Counted from the first letter of the stretch, positions 51,023 through 61,102 are shown. The stretch is DNA of 64,000 nt from Saprospiraceae bacterium (GCA_016714445.1 JADJNF010000009.1:1-64000); one strand, 5' to 3'. Translations and numbers: made by a program. Notes: generated by a model not told the origin, from the letters alone.

Positions 51023-51030
51023 TATATTTG
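51023..51030 (+). promoter_or_regulatory. -7 box upstream of the metalloprotease gene
   Basis: TATATTTG fits TAnnTTTG, 85 bases before the ATG and oppositely oriented to the receptor gene at 50901. The -33 element is unclear. Confidence 0.4.
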
Positions 51031-51114
51031 CGTCGTTGTAACAGACATCCCGCCTAGAATTTGAGTAAAGAATCCAAATCAAATTTTATTTAAATTCCAA
51101 ATAAACCAGTTTTC

Positions 51115-54100
51115 ATGTTACTTAATTACCGCTTTTCGGCTATTTATGCCATTTTTTTATTTTTCATCGTAAGTACTCAGGCTCAAGATGTTAAATATCC
51201 ATCACTGGATAATCACTTTACTGATTATAATGTCATTCCTTTCAATACCTCAGAAATTATGAAAGATCTGAGTAATGTACAATTTGGGTATAAGACAAAA
51301 TTTTTAGGTTGGGACATCACATTGGATGATTCTGGTATTATAGGTGACAAATACCAATGTGTAACCTATGATGGTCAGAAAACCACCATTCAGCCTAAAA
51401 CTACTGCCCGGGCAATGAGCGGATACACATCACAGGGCGGAAGGGTGAGTCTTACTTTCAATGATAATTTCATACAGGGGTTTATACAGGCTGGCATGTT
51501 TACATTTTACATCGAGCCATTGACCAATTTTGATAAAAATGCCACAGAAGGTCTTTTTGTACTTTACAATGTCAAAGATATCAAACCCGGTCAGGAAAAG
51601 GTCTGTGGTGTAACAGATGTCCACAAGGCAAAAGATAATACAGTTTCGCAAGCCAATGAAGGTTCATGAGCAGGCAGTTGTTTTTCGATTGAATATGCTA
51701 TCGCAGCAGATTATTCTATGTTTACAGGTTATATGAGCAGTGTCGCAGCCGTTCAAAATCATAATATCGCCGTCACCAATGATATGCAGACCAATTATGA
51801 TGACGAGTTTGCTGATGTCGTACAATTTGAAATAGTCCAACAATTTATTGTGACATCATCTACCGGAGATCCGTGGGATCCATCGCTAAGTTCATCTACG
51901 CTACTGAATAGTTTTACTTCCTGGGGATCAAGTGGATTTGGTATAGCGCATGATGTGGCGAGTCTTTGGTCAAAAAGAGATTTTGATGGTCCATCTGTAG
52001 GAACTGTTGGGTTAGCATGGGTAGGTACAGTCTGTACTTCAAATAAATATAATGTTCTGCAAGATTTTACTTCTAATGCCAATTCAAAAAGAGTGTTATT
52101 GGCACATGAATTGGGTCATAATTTTAACTCCAGCCACGATCCATCCGGAAGCACTACCATTATGGCTCCTTCTGTACAGAACACGACTACATGGTCTCAA
52201 ACATCGATCACTTCCATTCAAAACCACTATACATCAAGAAACTGTCTGGCAGTGTGCAATACAGGTCCACCACAAATCAGTTTTAAATTATCAAGTACCA
52301 ATGTAACTGACTATGTCGGTACAAGTAGTGCAGGAAACTGCAGCCAACCATATAAAACCATATTTATACCTGTCGAAGTTAATAAAGCCACCTCCAATGC
52401 TGTTAGTGTTTCTGTGAATCTGGTCGCTGGAAATACCGCTACTGCAAACAGAGATTTTATTCTGGTAAATAATGTGTTAACGTTTCCTTCAGGGGTAAAA
52501 TCTACACAAAATATAGAAGTAAGAATCATTGATGATGCGGTGGAAGAATTGACTGAAAACTTTTCTTTACAAATAAATATAACTGCAGGAAATGCCGTCT
52601 TAGGAGCAAATACGATACATATGGTCAATATTTTGGATGTAGATGGTGCATCTGCCACGTGTTGCTCTTCTGGTGATTTTATTACCTACGGCTCAAATGC
52701 CGGATCGACCAGCTTAATTTTCTGGGGCGAATGGGAAGATGCAAGAAGCAGGAACCTTTATCTTCCTGCTCAACTTTTATCAGCTGGGCTGACAACTGGT
52801 TACATTACATCCATTCAATATTTTGTAGCACATAAAAACTCCACGCAACCGTATCAGAATTTTAGAGTAGGTATCGAAAATGTACCTCAATCGACGTTAT
52901 TGAATATGGAATGGGTACCGACAGAAGAAGTATTTTCCGGTACTATCACAACGGTGTCGAATCAGTGGAATGAAATTGTTTTCAATAAACCATTTTACTG
53001 GAATGGTACATCATCACTGTATTTTGAATTTTGTTTTGATAATCAATCATACACATTGAATGATTTAATAAGTTTTACCAATCCGGTTGGAGGAGTTTCC
53101 GGCAGATATGTGGAAGCTTTGATTAATGATGGTTTGTCTTCCTGCAATCTCTCAACTTCTAATGCAAACTCTGTGAACTATAACAACGGAAATCATAATT
53201 TTCAACCTCATTTTAAATTTAAACAATTAAACGCTTTAAAAGTAGAAACAGCCGTTAACAGTTTATCGAAGACAGAATTAAGAGTGAGTGAAAAAGCAAA
53301 TTTTTACTCCCCGAATGGAAATATAATCGCCAGCGTAAAAAATCTTGGAAACATCGATATCGGATGTATCGAAGCCACCATCGAAACAACTGGTAGCGGG
53401 AAACTGGCTTTGCCAACCGGCGGGGGAGATTATACTGCCAAAACTTTTAAAATTACAGCCAGCCCAAATGCCTTGTATGAAGTCACTTTATACTATACAC
53501 AAGCAGAACTGAATATCTTTGGTGCCAATGCCAATAAACTCAACATCATAAAAACACAAAGTACGCTGGCCACTTCAAATGCAGGGAATAGTACATTGAC
53601 GGCACCTGATGTGATCGTGACGGGTCTTGGTGCTGATCTTGCGTATGCTTACAGTGGTGTATTTACAGGTTTTTCCCGATTTGCACTGACAGATCGTAAA
53701 GTCGATAACGGAAGTTCCATCAACAACGGAGATTTAGTGATTGCTGAACAGGGAAAAGGAATAATATTATCAAATAAAGGGGGAAGCAGCTATCAAATAT
53801 CAGTCAACAATAGCGGATCCATCATTACACAAGTGGTGACCAGCCCTACCCCAAAAGCCAGAATGAATATTTCTAACCTTATAATGAACACCGCGGGTAA
53901 AAAACTGATTTTGAGATCACCAGACGGAAATTACAGAGTAATAAACATAAGCGATACAGGCGCGTTAAGTACCGCAACTACGACTTTACCTTCTGTTAGG
54001 GCGCAATTGACCACAGGTGACATCGAGCTAGAAAACGATGGCAGTGCATTAATTGTAAAAAGCCCCAATGGCCAATGTTGGAGATTGTTTGTTAACGAAA

Positions 54101-54138
54101 CCGGAGTATTGCAAACAGTTAATATCCTGTGCCCTTAG
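51115..54138 (+). pseudogene. Secreted reprolysin-like zinc metalloprotease, one in-frame stop
   Basis: About 1,007 codons. Signal peptide (about 1-23, S-T-Q-A-Q), a pro-region of about 160 residues, then a metzincin domain with zinc motif H-E-L-G-H-N-F-N-S-S-H-D (residues about 331-342) and Met-turn I-M-A-P (about 349-352), as in M12B/reprolysin-like enzymes. A Calx-beta domain follows (about 400-510), a domain with W-G-E-W-E-D, an adhesin-like part, and three C-terminal repeats of 48 residues (53731-54135). A TGA at 51667-51669, between G-S and A-G-S-C-F, interrupts the frame, which continues unchanged. No usual type IX tail is present. The stop may be an error or a true break; the downstream half is undamaged. 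Confidence 0.82.
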
Positions 54139-54192
54139 ACAAACTTAAGGACTTAAATTTGAATTTCAAAAAAGAATAAAGCAGAAGCTTGA

Positions 54193-54690
54193 TTATTCTT
54201 CCTCATCTGTATGTTCAAATGTAATAGGATGTATCATGGGAAGTCCAATTAAGGACGCCTCCGCTTTATTTACTGAGAAAAAGCCCATAACTCCTCCCGA
54301 TGCCTTTGCCACATGATCAGCAAAACTAAGAAAACTTTTATACAGTTTAGCACCTACTTCAGGGGAAAGTTTAGCCATAATCGAGTTTACTTCAGTCAGC
54401 TTTTCACTGATGATCTTTGTTCTTTCTGTAACACCTGAAGGTAATACTTCAATAAAATGTTGTAGTTTGCCCAAATAATTTTTATCAACTTCTGCATAAA
54501 ATGATTTCAAATCAGCCTTCATTTTATAACTTCTGATATGCGCTACCTTTTTTGACCATTGCAATTCTTCATCATCTATTTCTCCGTCTGCACCTGCTAT
54601 AAGTATAGCTATGAGCGGTACAGCATCTGTTAGAATCCGTAGATCATCTTCTTTTAATGTATTAAATTGGTCTGTCATTCTATTCTTCAT
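54193..54690 (-). CDS. TerB-like helical protein
   Basis: The likely start is the ATG at 54690 (M-K-N-R-M-T-D-Q); a GTG at 54750 overlapping the mtgA stop is possible and would add 20 residues. The protein is helical, with the typical TerB pattern A-V-P-L-I-A-I-L-I-A-G-A-D-G-E-I-D-D-E-E (acidic metal-binding turn D-G-E-I-D-D-E-E). TerB-like domains are linked with tellurite resistance and envelope stress, but the function here is unknown. Placement directly after mtgA, possibly overlapping it, suggests coupling with peptidoglycan synthesis. Confidence 0.65.
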   Translation of the reverse strand: MKNRMTDQFNTLKEDDLRILTDAVPLIAILIAGADGEIDDEELQWSKKVAHIRSYKMKADLKSFYAEVDKNYLGKLQHFIEVLPSGVTERTKIISEKLTEVNSIMAKLSPEVGAKLYKSFLSFADHVAKASGGVMGFFSVNKAEASLIGLPMIHPITFEHTDEEE

Positions 54691-54746
54691 TTGGTTATAA
54701 GCCACAAATTTAGTGTTCTTATTCCGATAAAAAAAACTTTCATATA

Positions 54747-55493
54747 TCACTTTTTGTACTTTCTGAAATCATAGAGAGACTTATCGGATTTTATGTATAA
54801 CTCTCTAAGATATTGAGTACCATCCAGCGAATAGAATAAATCAACAATGTCCGTTTTGCGTGCAGCAACATAGTTGCCCGGATTTTTGACACTATATTTT
54901 AGAGGACTAGGTAAAACTGCTACGATGGCAGCAGATTCATTTAATGAAAGCTGTATAGCTGATTTACGGTAATACGTGCTTGCAGCTGCTTCTACTCCAA
55001 AAACAAGGTTGCCCATCTCAGCCACGTTAAGATACATTTCAAGGATTTTCTCCTTCGTCCATAAAGTTTCTATCAAAAAGGCAAAATACAACTCTAATCC
55101 TTTCCTGATGTAAGAACGTTGGGGAAAAAGAAATACATTCTTTGCAACTTGCTGAGAAATGGTACTTGCCCCAAATACTTTGCGTCCTTTTTTATTGACA
55201 TTAATGGCTTTACCTATGGCTTCAATATCCAACCCGCTATGAAAAGGCAGATTCTGGTCTTCAGATGCCATGGCACAAACCTTAATATAAGGAGATATTT
55301 GATTATAAGATACATAATCATATTTAAAGTCTCCATCCGATGTGACTATACGGGTCAGCATCAGTAAAGTAAAAGGAGGAGATACTATTCTGTAAATTAA
55401 TACCCACGAAACTGAAACAATGATGAATAAAACAGCAATATCTTTGTAGTATTCTTTAATCAATGTTTTAATTTGTCCCCATTTGTTTTTCAT
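54747..55493 (-). CDS. mtgA: Monofunctional peptidoglycan transglycosylase
   Basis: MtgA polymerises lipid II into glycan strands without cross-linking. The 248-residue protein has one N-terminal membrane anchor (about 17-40) and a GT51 domain: S-E-D-Q-N-L-P-F-H-S-G (catalytic glutamate, about 73-83), G-A-S-T-I-S-Q-Q-V-A-K-N (about 103-114), K-E-K-I-L-E-M-Y-L-N (about 147-156), F-G-V-E-A-A-A (about 163-169). It is the second GT51 gene here after the broken PBP1A. It lies 19 bases after the NUDIX gene on the same strand. Confidence 0.88.
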   Translation of the reverse strand: MKNKWGQIKTLIKEYYKDIAVLFIIVSVSWVLIYRIVSPPFTLLMLTRIVTSDGDFKYDYVSYNQISPYIKVCAMASEDQNLPFHSGLDIEAIGKAINVNKKGRKVFGASTISQQVAKNVFLFPQRSYIRKGLELYFAFLIETLWTKEKILEMYLNVAEMGNLVFGVEAAASTYYRKSAIQLSLNESAAIVAVLPSPLKYSVKNPGNYVAARKTDIVDLFYSLDGTQYLRELYIKSDKSLYDFRKYKK

Positions 55494-55512
55494 TTGCAGA
55501 TGACAGTTTTAT

Positions 55513-56190
55513 TTATTTGATCTTAATCTGTACTTTACTGACAATTTCGGCGGTATCCTGGGTATGGAGTACTTCCAGAATGTTGGGATAGACTTGCCTT
55601 TTTTTACTAAAAAAACGTTCCATTGTCATCCATTCAGCGCGCTCGATATCTTCATTGGCCTGAGGCACAGGAGTTTGTTTTTTAGCATCCAAAAGATACC
55701 AATGTGATTTTTTTATAATACGTTTTCCTACATTACTTCTGTATGTGTGCCGGGTGATCATCAGTTTTCTGACAATGGTCATTTTTTTTATGCCTGTTTC
55801 TTCTGTAATTTCCCTAAGTGTAGCTTCTCGTTTTGTTTCGTTTGTTTCTATTTTACCTTTTGGCAAGTCCCATGATCCTCTTCTGAATATAAAAAGATAC
55901 TCATTCTTTTCGTTTTTGACAAGCCCTCCTCCTGCTTCTATTTCTGTAAAGTGAGATTTAAAATCCATTTTCAATTTTTGAAAATCTTCAAAATGAATGA
56001 TCAATTTTTCTGATTTGATGGATTTTTCCAAAATACTGATATAATCCAGCAGGTGCTTCTTATTTCCGGTGTATTTTACTACCAGGCTACCTGATGCAAC
56101 CGTGTCCTCCAATGTCACTTGCGAAGAAGGTTTTAATATTACTTCTACTTCGTTAATATAAATTTTATAAATTTGCACCTTTTCCATCAT
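55513..56190 (-). CDS. NUDIX hydrolase
   Basis: NUDIX enzymes split nucleoside diphosphates linked to other groups. In the 225-residue product the box is complete in the second third, about residues 129-151: G-K-I-E then five residues, then E-A-T-L-R-E-I-T-E-E-T-G-I, giving the G-x5-E-x7-R-E-U-x-E-E-x-G-U pattern. The N-terminal 100 residues are an extra helical/strand part of unknown role. The start is the first of two ATG codons (56190, 56187). It is divergent from pyrE with only 9 bases between the starts. Confidence 0.8.
   Translation of the reverse strand: MMEKVQIYKIYINEVEVILKPSSQVTLEDTVASGSLVVKYTGNKKHLLDYISILEKSIKSEKLIIHFEDFQKLKMDFKSHFTEIEAGGGLVKNEKNEYLFIFRRGSWDLPKGKIETNETKREATLREITEETGIKKMTIVRKLMITRHTYRSNVGKRIIKKSHWYLLDAKKQTPVPQANEDIERAEWMTMERFFSKKRQVYPNILEVLHTQDTAEIVSKVQIKIK
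56168..56175 (+). promoter_or_regulatory. -7 box of pyrE, inside the NUDIX coding start
   Basis: TAAATTTG fits TAnnTTTG and lies 25 bases before the pyrE ATG. It overlaps the first codons of the divergent NUDIX gene, so transcription of one could hinder the other. No clear -33 box. Confidence 0.4.
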
Positions 56191-56199
56191 CTACTTTAA

Positions 56200-56841
56200 A
56201 TGAACACTGAAACAATAATAGCACGAAAACTTTTGCAAATAAACGCAATTAAATTAAACCCACAAAATCCTTTTACCTGGGCATCAGGAATGAGGTCTCC
56301 CATATATTGTGATAATCGCATTTCTCTCTCCTATCCTGAGGTCCGGACAGAAATAAAAAAAGCGATGGCTGATGCTTCCAAAATGTTTGGAACCATCGAT
56401 ATGGTTGCTGGAGTAGCTACTGCAGGTATCGCACATGGAGCTTTGGTTGCTGATTATCTGAATGTGCCTTTTTGTTATGTCAGGTCAACACCAAAGGGCC
56501 ACGGCAGACAAAATCAGATAGAAGGCGAAATCCAAAAAGGATCTAAAATTCTGGTCATTGAAGATCTTATTTCAACTGGTGGCAGCTCCATAGAAGTAGT
56601 GGAAATCCTACGCAATGAAGGTCACGAAGTATCAGGGGTATTAGCTATTTTTGACTATGGTTTTGAAAAAGCAAAAGAAAATTTTAGGAATTGCGGATGT
56701 AAATTTATTTCTTTGTCCAATTATAGTGCATTGATTAATGAAGCCAGAGCGACCAATTATATTTCTGAAGCAGAAGAAAAAGTACTTTCTCTTTGGAATA
56801 ATGATCCGCAAAACTGGTACACTAATCATTTTGAATCTTAA
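56200..56841 (+). CDS. pyrE: Orotate phosphoribosyltransferase
   Basis: PyrE joins orotate to phosphoribosyl pyrophosphate in pyrimidine synthesis. The 213-residue protein has F-T-W-A-S-G-M-R-S-P-I-Y-C-D-N (about 24-38), V-A-G-V-A-T-A-G-I-A-H-G (about 69-80), and the PRPP loop V-I-E-D-L-I-S-T-G-G-S-S (about 121-132). It is the first of two plus-strand genes, 17 bases before the M42 peptidase. Confidence 0.92.
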   Translation: MNTETIIARKLLQINAIKLNPQNPFTWASGMRSPIYCDNRISLSYPEVRTEIKKAMADASKMFGTIDMVAGVATAGIAHGALVADYLNVPFCYVRSTPKGHGRQNQIEGEIQKGSKILVIEDLISTGGSSIEVVEILRNEGHEVSGVLAIFDYGFEKAKENFRNCGCKFISLSNYSALINEARATNYISEAEEKVLSLWNNDPQNWYTNHFES

Positions 56842-56858
56842 AACCGAACATATATTTA

Positions 56859-57938
56859 ATGAATATCATCAATAAAAAGTCAGAAGAATTTCTATATAAG
56901 TATCTAAATAATGCTTCGCCAACCGGATTTGAGACCCCAGGTCAAAAAATATGGGTAGATTATATCAAACCCTATGTCGATGAATGGCATCTGGACAATT
57001 ACGGGACAGCCTATGGTGTTATAAATCCGGGACAGGAATATCGTGTAGTGATTGAAGCACATGCCGACGAAATAGCCTGGTATGTCAATTATATCTCTGA
57101 TAATGGTTACATTCAGGTCATCAGAAACGGTGGTTCAGATCATATCATTGCACCATCCATGCGAGTCAATATTCATACTAAAAAAGGAATTGTCAAAGGA
57201 GTGTTCGGATGGCCTGCCATTCATACCAGAAAAGGTAAAGATGAGAACATGTCCCCGACTATGGACAATATTTTTGTAGATGTTGGTGCAAAAGATAAAG
57301 CTGAAGTGCTGGAAATGGGCGTCCATGTAGGAAGTGTCATCACTTTTCAGGACGAGCTTTTTAAGCTCAATGATGTTTTCTATTGTGGTAGAGCACTGGA
57401 CAATCGTATGGGTGGATTTTGTATAGCTGAAGTAGCCAGAATGCTCAAAGAAAAGAAAAAGAAGCTTCCTTATTCATTGTATATTGTCAACGCCGTACAG
57501 GAAGAAATAGGACTTCGTGGTGCAGAAATGATTGCAAATACCATCAAACCCCATGTAGCTATCGTGACAGATGTAACCCATGATACCAGCACACCGTTGG
57601 TCAATAACAAAATTCAGGGAGATACCAAGTGTGGATTAGGCCCTAGCCTGACATATGCTCCTGCAGTTCATAATAAATTGCTGGAACAAATTATTGAAGT
57701 TGCCGAGAATAAAAAGATAGATTTTCAACGGGCGGCTGCAAGCAGAAGTACGGGGACAGACACAGATGCATTTGCCTATAGCAATGGTGGTGTACCTTCT
57801 GTATTGATCTCATTGCCGCTCAGGTACATGCACACAACGGTAGAAATGGCACACAGCAAAGATGTCGAAAGTGTTATACAACTTATATTTGAATCACTGC
57901 TTACCATAAAGGCAGGACAAAGTTTTAAATATTTCTAA
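56859..57938 (+). CDS. M42 family aminopeptidase/endoglucanase-like metallopeptidase
   Basis: A 359-residue cytoplasmic zinc peptidase of the M42 family, whose members form large self-compartmentalised complexes. Metal-site motifs are E-A-H-A-D-E (about 65-70), Y-C-G-R-A-L-D-N-R-M-G-G (about 176-187), V-Q-E-E-I-G-L-R-G (about 212-220), V-T-D-V-T-H-D (about 235-241) and P-L-R-Y-M-H-T (about 324-330). The start N-I-I-N-K-K-S-E-E-F-L fits. It is likely cotranscribed with pyrE. A weak hairpin follows. Confidence 0.88.
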   Translation: MNIINKKSEEFLYKYLNNASPTGFETPGQKIWVDYIKPYVDEWHLDNYGTAYGVINPGQEYRVVIEAHADEIAWYVNYISDNGYIQVIRNGGSDHIIAPSMRVNIHTKKGIVKGVFGWPAIHTRKGKDENMSPTMDNIFVDVGAKDKAEVLEMGVHVGSVITFQDELFKLNDVFYCGRALDNRMGGFCIAEVARMLKEKKKKLPYSLYIVNAVQEEIGLRGAEMIANTIKPHVAIVTDVTHDTSTPLVNNKIQGDTKCGLGPSLTYAPAVHNKLLEQIIEVAENKKIDFQRAAASRSTGTDTDAFAYSNGGVPSVLISLPLRYMHTTVEMAHSKDVESVIQLIFESLLTIKAGQSFKYF

Positions 57939-57961
57939 ATTATTTTAAAAGCAAGATCCTA

Positions 57962-57987
57962 TTCAATAAGAATTCTTTTTTATTGAA
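57962..57987 (+). terminator. Weak terminator-like hairpin
   Basis: TTCAATAA (57962-57969) pairs with TTATTGAA (57980-57987) around a 10-base loop, followed by ATTTTAAATTTTG. The AT-only stem makes it weak, but its place after the M42 gene is right. Confidence 0.35.
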
Positions 57988-58024
57988 ATTTTAAATTTTG
58001 ATATAGCTAATTAAATTTATATTC

Positions 58025-59071
58025 ATGAGATTTTCATTTTTGGTTTTAATATTTTTGGTTTTGAAAACGTCATTGGCACATGGCCAATCCAAAATTCCAA
58101 ATACGGTCATTGCATTTGGTTCATGTGCTCAGCAGACCAAGCCTCAACCTATTTTGCAACAGATAGCAGATATTAAACCTGATTTTTTTATTTATTTGGG
58201 TGATAATATTTATGGTGATACCTATGAAGTTGACGAGTTGAAAACCAAATATGAAAAATTGATCTCCAAACCAGAATTTCAAGCATTAAAACAATCCACA
58301 AAAATCCTTGCTACTTGGGATGATCATGATTACGGTTGGAATGATGTTGGCAGGCATTATCCGCTAAAAAAGGAATCAAAAGAAATTTTCCTGCACTATT
58401 TTGATGAACCCCAGGATTCAAAACGCAGAAATAGAGATGGCATCTACACATCCTATATGTATGATTATCAAGGCAATAAACTTCAGATCATTCTACTGGA
58501 TACCAGGACTTTTCGGGATAATCTACGCCCATACAAAGGTGAACTATCTGAAAATGAAGCGTATTTTTACACCCTTGATTATTCTCCTCATACAAATGGT
58601 GACTCTACGCTTCTTGGTGCTGATCAATGGAAATGGCTGGAAATGGAACTTGCTAAACCTGCAGATGTTCGTATTATCGCTTCAAGCACACAGTTTGCTA
58701 TCGAATATAATGGTTACGAATCATGGGCAAATTTTCCAAATGAACAACAAAGAATGTTGAAAACCATCCAAAAATCAGGAGCCAATGGGGTTGTATTTAT
58801 AAGTGGTGATGTTCATTATGCTGAAATATCAAAAATACAATTAAAAAATAGCTACCCGATATATGATTTTACATCCAGTGGTATTACCTCAACATGGCAC
58901 TTTGCCACGCCAAATAAAAACAGGATCGAAGGACCAGTGATGGAAAATCACTACGGAAAAATAACCATAGACTGGAATAAAAAAGATCCAACCCTGACTA
59001 TGGAAACCATAGATGTAACGGGGAACCAAAGATTTGAATTCACTATTCCAATAAGTCAATTAAGAAGGTAA
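58025..59071 (+). CDS. PhoD-like alkaline phosphatase D family protein
   Basis: A 348-residue secreted phosphatase or phosphodiesterase. A signal peptide (about 1-21, cleavage near A-H-G-Q) is followed by A-F-G-S-C-A-Q-Q (about 31-38), Y-L-G-D-N-I-Y-G-D-T (about 58-67), W-D-D-H-D-Y-G-W-N-D (about 99-108), L-L-D-T-R-T-F-R (about 156-163) and F-I-S-G-D-V-H-Y-A-E (about 258-267), all metal-site motifs of the PhoD family. It lacks the large N-terminal domain of classic PhoD. It probably releases phosphate from organic esters outside the inner membrane. Confidence 0.87.
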   Translation: MRFSFLVLIFLVLKTSLAHGQSKIPNTVIAFGSCAQQTKPQPILQQIADIKPDFFIYLGDNIYGDTYEVDELKTKYEKLISKPEFQALKQSTKILATWDDHDYGWNDVGRHYPLKKESKEIFLHYFDEPQDSKRRNRDGIYTSYMYDYQGNKLQIILLDTRTFRDNLRPYKGELSENEAYFYTLDYSPHTNGDSTLLGADQWKWLEMELAKPADVRIIASSTQFAIEYNGYESWANFPNEQQRMLKTIQKSGANGVVFISGDVHYAEISKIQLKNSYPIYDFTSSGITSTWHFATPNKNRIEGPVMENHYGKITIDWNKKDPTLTMETIDVTGNQRFEFTIPISQLRR

Positions 59072-59096
59072 TATCTCTCCCTGATTTTGTATTTTA

Positions 59097-59166
59097 ATTC
59101 AAAATAAATTAGTTTGATAAAAATGGATTTACCCTTGAATTGATCATGGTAATAATGATTTTGAAT
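59097..59166. repeat. Possible third copy of the dispersed inverted-end element
   Basis: ATTCAAAAT (59097-59105) and ATTTTGAAT (59158-59166) form a 9-base inverted pair in the convergent spacer between the PhoD-like and bshB1 genes. The left end shares CAAAATAAATT with the copies at 655 and 28869. The middle is not alike, so this is a weak match. Confidence 0.3.
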
Positions 59167-59295
59167 ATAATGATTGAAACCACTTTTTCTAAAAAAATGA
59201 TCTTCGGTATAATTATTTATGCTTACAAGACAAAAAGTGAAAAGTTGCTCTAAATTTCCTTCAATATATGTATTGACTACATAAGACTGAATAAT

Positions 59296-60015
59296 TCAGA
59301 CCAGGTCAAACAGATTTTTTACCCCTATATTTCTTTCTACAGTAAAAGCTTCTGCATACTCTACACCTATATCGCGCGCATATGATTTATTTTTTGCTTT
59401 AATAAAGTCTATAAATGCTTTAGAAGAAATAGGCGTTTCCGGCTCATCAGAGTCAGGATTAAAAAATTGTGATCCGTAAGCCATAATAGATTCAATTTTT
59501 TTATCCATATAGGATGAGATATCCACCACCAGATCTGCTTTGATATTTCTATCCTGTATATAATGGTATACAGCTTTGGGTCTCCAGGGGTGTTGAGTGT
59601 GCCCACTTTCGTCTTCAGTCTGAATCTTTATTAATCCAGCAAAAAAACATGCATCACTTATAAGCTTTGAAGCTTTTCCGTGATCAGGATGACGGTCATA
59701 AATCGCATTTGCCAAAATAATCTCCGGTTGGTATTTTCTGATTACCCTGATTATTTTTATCATATTTTCTTCGCTGTGAAGAAAAAAACCATCTTTCATA
59801 CCCAGATTTTCTCTGGCCACCGCTCCGAATATTTTTTTGGCAGCCTCTGCTTCCTGCAATCTCAAAGGACCACTTCCACGTGTACCCAACTCCCCCTGAG
59901 TAAGATCACACAAAGCTACGGAGTATCCCATATCTATGTGCCTGAATAACGTTCCCGAAGCACTCAACTCAATATCATCAGGATGAGCTCCAATAGCAAG
60001 TATATCTATTTTCAT
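59296..60015 (-). CDS. bshB1: Bacillithiol biosynthesis deacetylase BshB1
   Basis: BshB1 removes the acetyl group from GlcNAc-malate in the synthesis of bacillithiol, the main thiol of many Bacteroidota. The 239-residue LmbE/PIG-L-fold protein shows zinc motif G-A-H-P-D-D-I-E (about 8-15), T-Q-G-E-L-G-T-R-G (about 39-47), Y-D-R-H-P-D-H-G-K-A (about 104-113) and H-T-Q-H-P-W-R-P-K-A. Length is normal. It starts 31 bases after fabH, both on the minus strand. Confidence 0.9.
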   Translation of the reverse strand: MKIDILAIGAHPDDIELSASGTLFRHIDMGYSVALCDLTQGELGTRGSGPLRLQEAEAAKKIFGAVARENLGMKDGFFLHSEENMIKIIRVIRKYQPEIILANAIYDRHPDHGKASKLISDACFFAGLIKIQTEDESGHTQHPWRPKAVYHYIQDRNIKADLVVDISSYMDKKIESIMAYGSQFFNPDSDEPETPISSKAFIDFIKAKNKSYARDIGVEYAEAFTVERNIGVKNLFDLV

Positions 60016-60046
60016 GATGTAGACTGTGATCCTTTTTTGAATAAAG

Positions 60047-61102
60047 TTACCATTTTATCAGAGCACTTCCCCAGGTAAATCCGCTACCAAAAGCTGCCAG
60101 ACATACCAAATCGCCCTCCTTAACTTTACCTTGTTCCCAGGCTTCGCTCAGTGCAATAGGTATAGATGCAGCTGTTGTATTACCATATTTCTGAATATTG
60201 TTTACTACTTTTTCATCCGGTAATCTCAATAATTTCTGGACAAACTGGCTGATGCGAAGATTTGCCTGATGAGGCACAAAAATATCAATGTCCTGTGTTG
60301 TCAACCCACAATTTCCCAAAGCTTCTTTGATAACTTCAGGAAACTTAACGATGGCAGTTTTAAATACAAGTTGGCCGGACATGTTTGGTGAAAGTAAATT
60401 GTCGTCTATCATTTTTTGCGTAACAAAAACACCCCCCGGAACAGATGGGTCAGGATAGCCGTATTTCTCAGTGCCCAGATGAAAACCTCCATGTGACCCG
60501 GGATTGATCATAGCCAATTCTTCCGCGTGTGTTCCATCTGCATGCAGACAGGTTGTCAAAATACCTTGTCCTTCTTTTTCTGTAGGTTGTAACACCACAG
60601 CACCTGCACCATCTCCAAATATTACTGTCACGCCTCTGCCTTCATCGGAAAAATCCAAACCCATAGAGTGCATTTCCGCACCCACCAATAGAATATTTTT
60701 ATACATTCCTGTTTTGATAAACTGGTCTGCAATGGATAATCCATATACAAATCCTGAACATTGATTGCGAATATCAAGTGCTCCGGCTTCTTTATTAGTG
60801 ATCCCAAGTTCCCTTTGCATCAATACACCACATCCTGGAAAATAATAATCAGGACTTAAGGTTGCAAATATTATAAAATCTACATCTTCTTTTTGAATAC
60901 CTGCTCGTTCTATAGCTATCCGGGCTGCTTTTGCACCCATAGAAGAAGGCGTTTCTTTGTGTTTTTCAGCATACCTTCGTTCTTCTATCCCTGTGCGTTC
61001 TATGATCCATTCATTCGTGGTGTCCATATACTTGGTCAGTTCACTATTTTTGACTACTCTTTCAGGAACATAATGCCCTATTCCTGCTATTTTTGTTCGC
61101 AT
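60047..61102 (-). CDS. fabH: Beta-ketoacyl-ACP synthase III
   Basis: FabH starts fatty acid synthesis by joining acetyl-CoA (or a branched starter) with malonyl-ACP. The 351 residues contain T-N-E-W-I-I-E-R-T-G-I-E-E-R (about 29-42), cysteine 115 in I-R-N-Q-C-S-G-F, the G-D-G-A-G-A-V segment, histidine in F-V-P-H-Q-A-N (about 271-277) and asparagine in Y-G-N-T-T-A-A-S-I-P (about 305-314). It is a standard member. Unusually it lies with bshB1 rather than plsX/fabD. Confidence 0.9.
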   Translation of the reverse strand: MRTKIAGIGHYVPERVVKNSELTKYMDTTNEWIIERTGIEERRYAEKHKETPSSMGAKAARIAIERAGIQKEDVDFIIFATLSPDYYFPGCGVLMQRELGITNKEAGALDIRNQCSGFVYGLSIADQFIKTGMYKNILLVGAEMHSMGLDFSDEGRGVTVIFGDGAGAVVLQPTEKEGQGILTTCLHADGTHAEELAMINPGSHGGFHLGTEKYGYPDPSVPGGVFVTQKMIDDNLLSPNMSGQLVFKTAIVKFPEVIKEALGNCGLTTQDIDIFVPHQANLRISQFVQKLLRLPDEKVVNNIQKYGNTTAASIPIALSEAWEQGKVKEGDLVCLAAFGSGFTWGSALIKW

